Source: Paraprevotella xylaniphila YIT 11841 (lineage in GTDB: Bacteria; Bacteroidota; Bacteroidia; Bacteroidales; Bacteroidaceae). Taken from it: a DNA stretch of 64,000 bases. The notes below the pieces were generated by a model that saw only the letters and a list, made by a program, of their open reading frames with translations, had not been told where the DNA came from and searched no databases. This document shows positions 55,098-62,969 of the stretch, one piece after another. Made by a program: the position numbers and the translations under genes. The stretch's first letter is position 1; each line of letters starts with the position of its first letter. The stretch covers positions 1 through 64,000 of the forward strand of contig NZ_GL883805.1 in assembly GCF_000205165.1 (NCBI RefSeq), written 5' to 3'.

Positions 55098-56444
55098 TTA
55101 CACCCCATCGGATGTTTCCGGATTTTCCACCGTCACTTTTATCTTCAAAATCCTCCGGTCATCCATTTCCAACACTTCAAAACAATAGTTTTTATATTTG
55201 ATTATCTCATGAAGTTCCGGAAACTCACCTTTAATTTCCAACAGAAGCCCGGCCAAAGTATCGGCCTCTCCTTCTACCTCCTCGAAAAAATCATCGTCCA
55301 GTTTCATGATTCTAAAGAAATCCGTAAGCAGGACTTTTGCCTCGAAAACATACGTATTCGCGTTCAACCGCACGTACTGGCGTTCATCTTCATCGTATTC
55401 ATCGTTTATTTCACCTACAATTTCTTCGATAATATCCTCCATCGTCACGATACCCGACGTACCTCCGAACTCATCCACCACAATGGCGATATGCACTTTG
55501 TTCTTCTGAAAATCTCCCAACAAATCATCAATCATCTTTGTTTCCGGAACGAAATAAGGCGGCCTGATTAAAGACTGCCAACGGAAATTTGCAGGTTTGT
55601 TCAGATGGGGCAACAAGTCCTTAATGTAAAGCACACCTTTTATGTTGTCACGCGAATCCGCATATACCGGAATACGGGAATAGTTACTCTCTACGATACA
55701 TCGAAGCACATCCGGATAAGGAGCTTTCATGTCCAAGTCCACAATATCCATACGAGGAGTCATTATTTCTTTGGCCATCTCTCCTCCAAAACGGATAATC
55801 CCCTCCAACATATTCTGCTCTTCTGCAATATACTTTTTATCCGTCAGTTCCAAGGCTTGTTCCAACTCGTCGACCGATATGGCCCGTTTTTCCTTATGCA
55901 CTACTTTCGTAGCCAATTTCCTCGACCGCACGAGCAATGACGAAAGGGGCCAAAACAACTTTTCCATCCAAACAAAAGAAGGAGCCACCATGCGGCAAAA
56001 GCTCAACGTATGTTGGGACGAGTAAATTTTCGGCATAATCTCACCAAACAACAAAAGCAAGAAGGTGAGCAAGACGGTCATAAAAAGGAATTCCAACAAA
56101 CGGCTATCTCCGAAAATCAAAGTTTTACTGAAAAAGAAATTCAGCAACATGATGATAGCCACATTCACGAAATTGTTGGATATCAAAATCGTAGCAAGCA
56201 AACGCTCCGAATCTTCCTTTAACTCGAGAATCTTACTGTCTGCCGCGTGCCTATTCTCTTCTATCTTACCCACATCCGTAGGGGACAAGGAAAAAAAAGC
56301 AATCTCTGAAGCTGAAACAAAACCAGAACAACCTAACAACAACACAGACAAGACAAGAGCAATCGTAGCTCCCAAATCCGGAGGATAAACCTCTATATGG
56401 TCAAATAACGCTATAAACTGGGATAAATATGTATCAGGGTCCAA
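55098..56444 (-). CDS. gldE: GldE-type CNNM/CBS transmembrane protein
   Basis: A 448-residue protein with an N-terminal DUF21 (CNNM) membrane domain (about 22-205), a CBS pair (about 222-345, EIMTPRMDIVDLD and VVDEFGGTSGIVTMEDI) and a C-terminal CorC/HlyC domain. It matches GldE, named from gliding flavobacteria, where it supports the T9SS/gliding machinery; in non-gliding Bacteroidales its role is unclear, possibly ion homeostasis. It follows ssb by 22 nt. Confidence 0.88.
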   Translation of the reverse strand: MDPDTYLSQFIALFDHIEVYPPDLGATIALVLSVLLLGCSGFVSASEIAFFSLSPTDVGKIEENRHAADSKILELKEDSERLLATILISNNFVNVAIIMLLNFFFSKTLIFGDSRLLEFLFMTVLLTFLLLLFGEIMPKIYSSQHTLSFCRMVAPSFVWMEKLFWPLSSLLVRSRKLATKVVHKEKRAISVDELEQALELTDKKYIAEEQNMLEGIIRFGGEMAKEIMTPRMDIVDLDMKAPYPDVLRCIVESNYSRIPVYADSRDNIKGVLYIKDLLPHLNKPANFRWQSLIRPPYFVPETKMIDDLLGDFQKNKVHIAIVVDEFGGTSGIVTMEDIIEEIVGEINDEYDEDERQYVRLNANTYVFEAKVLLTDFFRIMKLDDDFFEEVEGEADTLAGLLLEIKGEFPELHEIIKYKNYCFEVLEMDDRRILKIKVTVENPETSDGV

Positions 56445-56466
56445 AATTCACAAATTTAGTTACACA

Positions 56467-56892
56467 TCAAAAGGGTAAGTCTTCTTTTCCGCCCTGTACC
56501 TGTGCGGAAGCAGAAGGAGAAGAAGAAGCAGAAAGAGAAGAAGCTTGGTTAGCCTGACTCCGGGAAGACAGCATCTCCATATTGTCTGCAAATATTTCCG
56601 TAATGTATCGTTTCACTCCATTCTGGTCGTCATACGAGCGAGAACGAATTTTTCCTTCGACAAACAGCTTGTCACCTTTGTGAACGTATTTCTCTACTGT
56701 CTCAGCCAGGCCTCTCCACAATACTATATTATGCCATTCCGTACGTTCCGGCACGTCCGTACCATTCTGCAGACGATACCCCCTTTCCGTTGTGGCTAAA
56801 GTCAACGAAGCCACAGCCACTCCGTTATCCAAATAACGAACATCGGGTTCTTTCCCGACATTTCCAATCAACATCACTTTATTTAAAGACAT
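56467..56892 (-). CDS. ssb: Single-stranded DNA-binding protein
   Basis: A 141-residue SSB with the OB-fold start MSLNKVMLIGNVGKEPDVRY and RTEWHNIVLWRGLAETVEKYVHKGDKLFVEGKI. The C-terminus is a Ser/Gln-rich linker ending EDLPF, the acidic tip that recruits repair and replication proteins. It lies between mutY and gldE on the same strand, 91 nt after mutY. Confidence 0.95.
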   Translation of the reverse strand: MSLNKVMLIGNVGKEPDVRYLDNGVAVASLTLATTERGYRLQNGTDVPERTEWHNIVLWRGLAETVEKYVHKGDKLFVEGKIRSRSYDDQNGVKRYITEIFADNMEMLSSRSQANQASSLSASSSPSASAQVQGGKEDLPF

Positions 56893-56983
56893 ACGCCTTT
56901 CATTTTAAAATTTCTCCAAAATTAATAAATAAACCATATCCCACCAACTATAACGTCACTTTTTCTGCAACTCTTTCATTTTC

Positions 56984-58042
56984 TTACCACAAACCAAACT
57001 TCTCAAACAGCATTACAACTAAGCGGGGAAACGCATAGTTTGGCAGTTCCCCCTTTTTTACCCAACAAGCACTACGTCCGAAATCATCGGGTTTATCTTC
57101 CAGTTCCACCTTATAAAAATCACAAATCAACGTACGGTGGGTCAGCTGATGGCGAACACCCCCGCACAAATAAGTCTTCACGGCCTTATCAGACCGGATG
57201 AACGATGGAACTTTTTTATCCACAAGCAAGTCTTCCGGAGCACATACCGTAGGGGTTTCTACCAAAAAAGGTTCATACAAACCCTTCCAAATATCATTAG
57301 CCTCTCGCCGAAACACTGCAATTTCTTCCCCCACCTCTATGTACATATAATGCAAATAGCGTTCCGTCACGGTCAAAGCCCGTGACTTCACCGGAAAGCC
57401 CTGCACCCTCTTGTCCCGAAAAGCAATGCAACCGCCAACCAAAGGGCACTCTCCACATTTAGGATTCTTAGGCACACATTGCAGGGCACCGAAATCCATC
57501 ACGGCCTGGTTGTAATCAGCCGCCTTGCCCTCGGGCAACAACTCCTGCGCCAAAGCTGCAAAACACTTTTTCCCATGCCCCGTATCTATCGGTTCTTCAA
57601 TCCCATAATAACGGGAAAGCACACGATATACATTCCCATCCACCACAGCATGGGGCAACCCGAATGCAAAAGAAGCTATGGCAGCTGCCGTATAATCTCC
57701 CACCCCCTTTAATTGACGGATATTTTCATAACGTTCAGGGAATCCCCCCCACTCCACAATCTGGCGAGCCGCCGCATGCAAATTCCTCGCACGAGAATAG
57801 TATCCTAGCCCCTGCCAACATTTCAACACCTCATCTTCTGAAGCTGCCGCCAAAGCATCCACATCAGGAAAGCGAGCCATGAAACGCAGGAAATAATCAT
57901 ATCCTTGAACGACCCGCGTCTGCTGAAGGATAATCTCCGAAATCCAAATCATATATGGATCATGAGTGTCCCTCCACGGTAAAACCCTTCTGTTTTCCTG
58001 ATACCATGCCAACAACTTATAAGCAAAATTATAATCTTTCAT
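56984..58042 (-). CDS. mutY: A/G-specific adenine glycosylase MutY
   Basis: From the ATG at 58042 the product is 352 residues. MutY removes adenine mispaired with 8-oxoguanine. The HhH-GPD domain (WISEIILQQTRV, LKGVGDYTAAAI with the catalytic Asp after it) and the [4Fe-4S] set C-X6-C-X2-C-X5-C (CVPKNPKCGECPLVGGC) are complete, and a C-terminal NUDIX-like 8-oxoG-recognition domain follows. An extended start at 58099 was rejected as it would add an unmatched tail. Confidence 0.94.
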   Translation of the reverse strand: MKDYNFAYKLLAWYQENRRVLPWRDTHDPYMIWISEIILQQTRVVQGYDYFLRFMARFPDVDALAAASEDEVLKCWQGLGYYSRARNLHAAARQIVEWGGFPERYENIRQLKGVGDYTAAAIASFAFGLPHAVVDGNVYRVLSRYYGIEEPIDTGHGKKCFAALAQELLPEGKAADYNQAVMDFGALQCVPKNPKCGECPLVGGCIAFRDKRVQGFPVKSRALTVTERYLHYMYIEVGEEIAVFRREANDIWKGLYEPFLVETPTVCAPEDLLVDKKVPSFIRSDKAVKTYLCGGVRHQLTHRTLICDFYKVELEDKPDDFGRSACWVKKGELPNYAFPRLVVMLFEKFGLW

Positions 58043-58150
58043 TCTTGCAAAAACAGATAAACGGTACAAAATTAGCTCTTTCAGAGTACCCAAAAGCAAA
58101 AAAACGAGTTTTTTTTCAATGATATTCTTTCTTTCCTTGCTAAAAAGCTA

Positions 58151-58158
58151 TATATTTG
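58151..58158 (+). promoter_or_regulatory. -7 box of the HU gene
   Basis: TATATTTG, 53 nt before the ATG at 58212, with a TTTC near the -33 position. Confidence 0.6.
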
Positions 58159-58211
58159 CATTCCAAAAAATTAGGAATTAGGCATTTACAAACAATTATT
58201 TTTACAGAAAG

Positions 58212-58490
58212 ATGACAAAAGCAGAAATTGTAAACGAGATTTCCAAAAAAACGGGTATCGACAAGGCAACCGTGCTGACAGCCGTAGAGGCATTTATGGA
58301 ATCAGTAAAGGAATCTTTGATTCAAAAAGAGGATAACGTATATCTTCGTGGCTTCGGTAGTTTCATTCTTAAAAAAAGAGCTAAAAAAACAGCTCGTAAT
58401 ATATCCAAGAATACGACTATAATCATAGACGAACACAACATTCCAGCCTTTAAACCGGCTAAGGTTTTTGTTGATGCAATCAAGAAGTAA
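58212..58490 (+). CDS. HU-family DNA-binding protein
   Basis: A 92-residue histone-like protein, MTKAEIVNEISKKTGIDKATV at the N-terminus and the beta-arm region LRGFGSFILKKRAKKTARN, with IPAFKPAKVFVDAIKK at the end. It compacts and bends DNA. It is divergent from mutY and followed by the COX24-type gene, then RNase G. Confidence 0.93.
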   Translation: MTKAEIVNEISKKTGIDKATVLTAVEAFMESVKESLIQKEDNVYLRGFGSFILKKRAKKTARNISKNTTIIIDEHNIPAFKPAKVFVDAIKK

Positions 58491-58550
58491 GAATCATTTG
58501 AACAGAAAAAGATAGTAAACAGATTTATTAACTTATAAAACATTAGAGCT

Positions 58551-58640
58551 ATGCCAAGCGGAAAAAAGAAAAAAAGACACAAGATGGCTACACACAAACG
58601 TAAAAAAAGATTAAGAAAGAACAGACATAAGAGCAAGTAG
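58551..58640 (+). CDS. AURKAIP1/COX24-domain small basic protein (likely ribosomal)
   Basis: A 29-residue peptide, starting MPSGKKKKRHKMATHKRK and ending RHKSK, extremely rich in Lys/Arg/His. The KMATHKRKKRLRKNRHK pattern is the AURKAIP1/COX24 domain; in mitochondria the homologue mS38 is a ribosomal subunit, and related short proteins occur in Bacteroidetes. It is preceded by HU and followed by a terminator at 58669-58717. It is too short for most gene finders, but start, stop and motif are all in frame. Confidence 0.85.
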   Translation: MPSGKKKKRHKMATHKRKKRLRKNRHKSK

Positions 58641-58668
58641 CCAACGCTTGTCTGTAAGTAAAGAATAG

Positions 58669-58717
58669 AGAACAAACTTGGACGGGCTCTTTACAGATTC
58701 CGACAAGTTTGTTCTTT
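58669..58717 (+). terminator. Terminator after the COX24-type gene
   Basis: AGAACAAACTTG (58669-58680) pairs with CAAGTTTGTTCT (58704-58715), followed by TT. Confidence 0.7.
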
Positions 58718-58760
58718 ATGTAAACAAGGCTGTATAGAATCAAATAGTAAAATTAAAAGA

Positions 58761-60338
58761 ATGACAAGCGAAGTTATAGTAGATGTTCAGCCCAAGGAGA
58801 TTTCCATTGCATTGTTAGAGGACAAAAGGTTGGTGGAATTTCAGAAAGAGGGCCGGTCGGCCTCTTTTGTGGTGGGCAACATATATCTGGCAAAAGTGAG
58901 GAAACTTATGCCGGGGTTGAACGCATGCTTTGTGAACGTAGGCTATGAACGCGATGCCTTCTTACATTACCTTGATCTTGGCCCTAAATTCAATTCTTAC
59001 ACCAAATACCTCAAACAAGTAACCAGCGACAAAAAAAAATTGTATCCATTCTCGAAGGCTTCGATTCTGCCCGACCTTGAAAAAGACGGAAGTGTACAAA
59101 CAACGCTCCAGCAAGGACAAGAGATTCTGGTACAAATTGTAAAAGAACCCATTTCGACCAAAGGACCGCGCCTGACTTGTGAACTATCGTTCCCCGGACG
59201 TTTTCTGGTATTGATGCCTTTCCAAGACAAGGTATCCGTATCTTCCAAAATAAAATCAGCCGAGGAGCGTGCACGTTTAAAACAGCTCATCCAAAGCATC
59301 AAGCCCAAAAACTTCGGCGTTATCGTCAGGACGGTAGCCGAAGGGAAACGTGTGGCCGAACTCGACTCGGAACTCAAGGTATTAGTCAAAAGATGTGAGG
59401 ACGCCTTCATTAAAGCGCAAAAAGCAAGCAAGCTTCCAGAACTGGTCTTTGAAGAAACTAGCCGTACGGTAGCCATGCTGCGGGATTTGTTCAATCCTTC
59501 GTATGAAAACATCTATATCAACGATACGGATATTTTCAATGAAGTAAAAGACTATGTGACGCTGATAGCTCCGGAAAGTGCGGGTATCGTGAAACAATAC
59601 ACAGGCAAGCTGCCCATCTTCGACAACTTTGACGTAACCAAGCAAATCAAATCGTCGTTTGGAAAAACCGTATCCTATAAGCATGGAGCTTATCTGATTA
59701 TCGAACATACGGAAGCATTGCATGTCGTGGACGTGAACAGCGGCAACCGCTCCAAATCAAAAGACGGGCAGGAAGCCAATGCGTTGGATGTCAATTTAGG
59801 GGCGGCAGACGAACTGGCACGCCAATTAAGATTACGCGACATGGGAGGTATTATCGTGGTGGACTTCATCGATATGAATCTGGCGGAAGACCGGCAAAAA
59901 TTATACGAACGCATGTGCGAAAATATGAAAAAAGACCGTGCCCGCCATAATATCCTGCCATTAAGCAAATTCGGCTTGATGCAGATTACGCGCCAACGTG
60001 TGCGTCCGGTCATGGATGTAAATGTGGATGAAGTCTGTCCTACTTGTTTCGGTAAGGGTACCGTGAAATCAAGCTTTCTGTTCACAGATGTTTTGGAAAG
60101 CAAAATCAGTACGATGGCCAATAAATTAGGGATTAAGAATTTCACGCTTCATGTCCACCCGTATGTGGCAGCCTACATCAACCAGGGCATCGTTTCCCTG
60201 AAACGTAAGTGGCAAGTCAAATACGGATTCGGACTCAAAGTAATCCCCAGTCAGAAACTGGGTTTCCTGCAATACGAGTTCCACGACAAGAACGGGCAGG
60301 AAATAGATATGAAAGAAGAAATCGAAATCAAACATTAA
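58761..60338 (+). CDS. rng: Ribonuclease G/E family endoribonuclease
   Basis: A 525-residue protein with the RNase E/G layout: an N-terminal S1-type domain (RSASFVVGNIYLAKVRKLMPGLNACFVNVG), the catalytic DNase I-like domain with VVDVNSG and IIVVDFIDMN metal-binding aspartates, and the zinc-link CPTCFGKG near residue 430. It lacks the long C-terminal degradosome scaffold of E. coli RNase E, so RNase G-like function in rRNA maturation and mRNA decay is expected. Confidence 0.92.
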   Translation: MTSEVIVDVQPKEISIALLEDKRLVEFQKEGRSASFVVGNIYLAKVRKLMPGLNACFVNVGYERDAFLHYLDLGPKFNSYTKYLKQVTSDKKKLYPFSKASILPDLEKDGSVQTTLQQGQEILVQIVKEPISTKGPRLTCELSFPGRFLVLMPFQDKVSVSSKIKSAEERARLKQLIQSIKPKNFGVIVRTVAEGKRVAELDSELKVLVKRCEDAFIKAQKASKLPELVFEETSRTVAMLRDLFNPSYENIYINDTDIFNEVKDYVTLIAPESAGIVKQYTGKLPIFDNFDVTKQIKSSFGKTVSYKHGAYLIIEHTEALHVVDVNSGNRSKSKDGQEANALDVNLGAADELARQLRLRDMGGIIVVDFIDMNLAEDRQKLYERMCENMKKDRARHNILPLSKFGLMQITRQRVRPVMDVNVDEVCPTCFGKGTVKSSFLFTDVLESKISTMANKLGIKNFTLHVHPYVAAYINQGIVSLKRKWQVKYGFGLKVIPSQKLGFLQYEFHDKNGQEIDMKEEIEIKH

Positions 60339-60340
60339 CG

Positions 60341-60383
60341 AGAAAAGGTTGCCTGCACGGAATATCCAAAGGCAACCTTTTCT
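60341..60383. terminator. Bidirectional terminator between RNase G and the esterase gene
   Basis: AGAAAAGGTTGCC (60341-60353) pairs exactly with GGCAACCTTTTCT (60371-60383). Confidence 0.8.
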
Positions 60384-60395
60384 GTTTCTATTTAC

Positions 60396-61871
60396 TTATT
60401 TCTTCTCATTTCCCGTATCTTCCCCAATAGCTTTCTTTACTTCTTCAGCTATCACGGCGGCACCTTTGTCATTGGGGTGGATGCCGTCCGAAATCAGCCA
60501 TTCGGGATGGCCGTCAAACAAAGAGTGGAGGTCGATGACCTTCAGCTTGTTCTTCTTAGCCAACTTCCGGAACATCGGGATGACCCCATTGACAATCACA
60601 CTGTCCGAAATGCCAAAAGCCGAAGTCATCGCCTTTACCGGATAAGCCAGATAAATATCCGGACGGGCAGGCAAAGCCTTTAATTCGTCTATCATCTGCT
60701 GCGCATCCGTCATAAACTCATCTTTGTATTTCCAGTTTTGCGGCTTGCTGTCGTTCGTACCCAATTTAATGACCACGACATCCGGATTGAACTCCTTGCA
60801 CCTCCGATACACGTCATTCTTCATATAAGGGCAATCGCCTTTCTGCAACATCGTATGACCGCTTACACCGAAATTCTTGACCAAGTACTTCTTGCCCAAT
60901 TTCTTGCCCAACATCGCAGGATAACCGTATTCCTCGCTCAGGGGCACGCCATAGCCATCGGTAATGCTGTTACCCACGCAAGCCACACGGACGGCGTCCT
61001 TGTCCGGCGCATCCAAACCGTCCAACCATGCTTTCAGGTCGGCCAACATCTGTTCGTGGCATGCAAAAGAAGAGTTACAGCCCCAACCATGTCCACCCGT
61101 GGGATAAATATGCATCGAAGCGGGCACTTCTGCCTGCAACAAAGCCGTATAATACTTAATAGAATTGGAGACAGGCACCACCGTATCGTCCCCACTCAGC
61201 AACAGCAATGCCGGAGGTACCATGTGGCGGCGGATATGCCGTTCATTGGAATATCGCAACTGCTCGCCGTGCGAAGGTTCTTTCCCGATAAAAGAATAAA
61301 CAGAACCATTATGGGTCTGGTTCAGCTCCATCGAAATAACAGGGTAAAACAATATCTGGAAATCGGGACGGCAATCGAAAGGCGCATTAACCGCTACCGT
61401 GGAAGCCAGATGCCCGCCTGCCGAAGACCCCATGATACCCACATCATAAGGATTAACCCGCCATGCCGCCGCATTCTGCCGTATCACGCGTATGGCCTCT
61501 TGCGCGTCGCTGACCGGTACTTCCGGATGGCCGAAAGGCAAACGATACTTCAACACGGCGTATGCGATACCCATCCCATTGAAATAAGGCGCCCAATCGT
61601 AACCTTCATGCCCAAGGGCTATGAACGAATACCCTCCTCCGGGACAAGCCAGAATGATACGCCCCGTAGCCTTCGCCGAATCCGGAAGGAAAACACGAAT
61701 CTCTGGCGTATAAATGCCATCCTCTTGCTGTTCCGGCCCGCCATCCTTACCGTTCGTGTTCGGCAAGCCCCGCTCCCAAAGCTTCACGTCAAACCAGGAC
61801 TGTGCATGCAAAACCGTCCGGCCGCAAGCCACAATCCCCAAGAAACAAAAAATTCCAAACCACTTTTTCAT
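60396..61871 (-). CDS. Secreted two-domain esterase (alpha/beta hydrolase plus SGNH hydrolase)
   Basis: The 491-residue product starts with a signal peptide (MKKWFGIFCFLGIVACGRTVLHAQ). Residues about 30-290 are an alpha/beta hydrolase with the nucleophile in GSSAGG (about 149-154) and the oxyanion LACPGGGYS. Residues about 295-485 are an SGNH/GDSL hydrolase with GNSITDGYG, GTND and DGIHPN blocks. Both domains look catalytic. Fusions of this kind occur among carbohydrate esterases that remove acyl groups from plant polysaccharides, so a plant-glycan role is plausible but unproven. Confidence 0.88.
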   Translation of the reverse strand: MKKWFGIFCFLGIVACGRTVLHAQSWFDVKLWERGLPNTNGKDGGPEQQEDGIYTPEIRVFLPDSAKATGRIILACPGGGYSFIALGHEGYDWAPYFNGMGIAYAVLKYRLPFGHPEVPVSDAQEAIRVIRQNAAAWRVNPYDVGIMGSSAGGHLASTVAVNAPFDCRPDFQILFYPVISMELNQTHNGSVYSFIGKEPSHGEQLRYSNERHIRRHMVPPALLLLSGDDTVVPVSNSIKYYTALLQAEVPASMHIYPTGGHGWGCNSSFACHEQMLADLKAWLDGLDAPDKDAVRVACVGNSITDGYGVPLSEEYGYPAMLGKKLGKKYLVKNFGVSGHTMLQKGDCPYMKNDVYRRCKEFNPDVVVIKLGTNDSKPQNWKYKDEFMTDAQQMIDELKALPARPDIYLAYPVKAMTSAFGISDSVIVNGVIPMFRKLAKKNKLKVIDLHSLFDGHPEWLISDGIHPNDKGAAVIAEEVKKAIGEDTGNEKK

Positions 61872-61966
61872 GTCTACATTCTATAATAAGGAATAAAAAT
61901 CAGGGCAAAAATAATAATAATATTCATACGAAGCGGAAAACGCTTGCATTTCCTCCGCAAAATATG

Positions 61967-61974
61967 TAATTTTG
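61967..61974 (+). promoter_or_regulatory. -7 box of the GH25 gene
   Basis: TAATTTTG, 20 nt upstream of the ATG at 61995, with TTGC about 19 nt further upstream. Confidence 0.5.
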
Positions 61975-61994
61975 CGAAATAACATCCATGCTCC

Positions 61995-62801
61995 ATGAGA
62001 AATTTCATTTCATTTCTTACTATCATATTATGTTGCCTGACAGTAACCCCCATGCACGGTCGTAAAAAGGATAAGCAAACGGACAAGGAGGAAGTGGTCT
62101 TGGCCATGGTGGAACCAGACATGATGGCCACTCCAAGCCATTCGCATCCCATCGTTGCTCCGGTAGAAGAAGCTTACCGCCACCGCATCAATAAGAACGA
62201 ACATCGTTACGGCATAGACGTATCACGCTATCAGGGAGATATAGACTGGCAAACGGTGAAAACTGACAAAAACGTAAGTTACGTATACCTGAAAGCCACA
62301 GAAGGTGCCTCTTTGGTCGACGTAACCTATCGTTACAACCTGACCGAAGCACGCAAGGCCGGCCTGAAAGTCGGTTGCTACCATTTCTTTAGTCCCACAG
62401 TGGATCCGGAAACCCAGTTCAAGAACTTCACAAGCACGGTGAACCTGGACGAACAAGATTTGATTCCTATCATCGACGTTGAAATCATAGGGAAAGGCAG
62501 CGCGCAACGCTTTTGCGAAAGGCTTACCCGTTTTCTCCACATGGTAGAAGAACATTATGGCATCCGTCCCATCATCTACACGTCGAGTAATTTCTACAAT
62601 AAATATTTGGCCGGAAAATACACGGACTACAAATACATGATAGCCCGGTACGCAGAAGATATTCCGGAACTGACGGACGACATCCGGTTCGTCATGTGGC
62701 AGTTCACCGCCAACGGACGCATCGAGGGCATCAACGGTCCCGTAGACCGCAGCCGTTTTATGGACGAATACCATTTGGGGGACATCTTGATTCATAAGTA
62801 A
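61995..62801 (+). CDS. GH25-family muramidase (lysozyme-like)
   Basis: A 268-residue product with a signal-like N-terminus (MRNFISFLTIILCCLTVTPMHG) and a GH25 TIM-barrel (about 72-268). The catalytic DVSRYQGDIDW and the KATEG, CYHFFSP and IPIIDVE blocks are present; the last carries the catalytic Asp-Glu pair. It cleaves N-acetylmuramic acid linkages in peptidoglycan; it may remodel the cell wall or be exported against other bacteria. Confidence 0.92.
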   Translation: MRNFISFLTIILCCLTVTPMHGRKKDKQTDKEEVVLAMVEPDMMATPSHSHPIVAPVEEAYRHRINKNEHRYGIDVSRYQGDIDWQTVKTDKNVSYVYLKATEGASLVDVTYRYNLTEARKAGLKVGCYHFFSPTVDPETQFKNFTSTVNLDEQDLIPIIDVEIIGKGSAQRFCERLTRFLHMVEEHYGIRPIIYTSSNFYNKYLAGKYTDYKYMIARYAEDIPELTDDIRFVMWQFTANGRIEGINGPVDRSRFMDEYHLGDILIHK

Positions 62802-62906
62802 ATTATCATCCCAAAAAACACAACCTTACGAAACATTATGCCATAAGACAATGATTCAACGGCAGATATGGAGTTTCACAACCAAGAATTGTGCACACTT
62901 CAATAA

Positions 62907-62939
62907 AAAACGGAACTGCAAAAAAAACAGTTCCGTTTT
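62907..62939. terminator. Bidirectional terminator
   Basis: AAAACGGAACTG (62907-62918) pairs with CAGTTCCGTTTT (62928-62939) between convergent genes. Confidence 0.8.
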
Positions 62940-62969
62940 CAATTGGAATAAAAACAGGTATTTCGTCTG

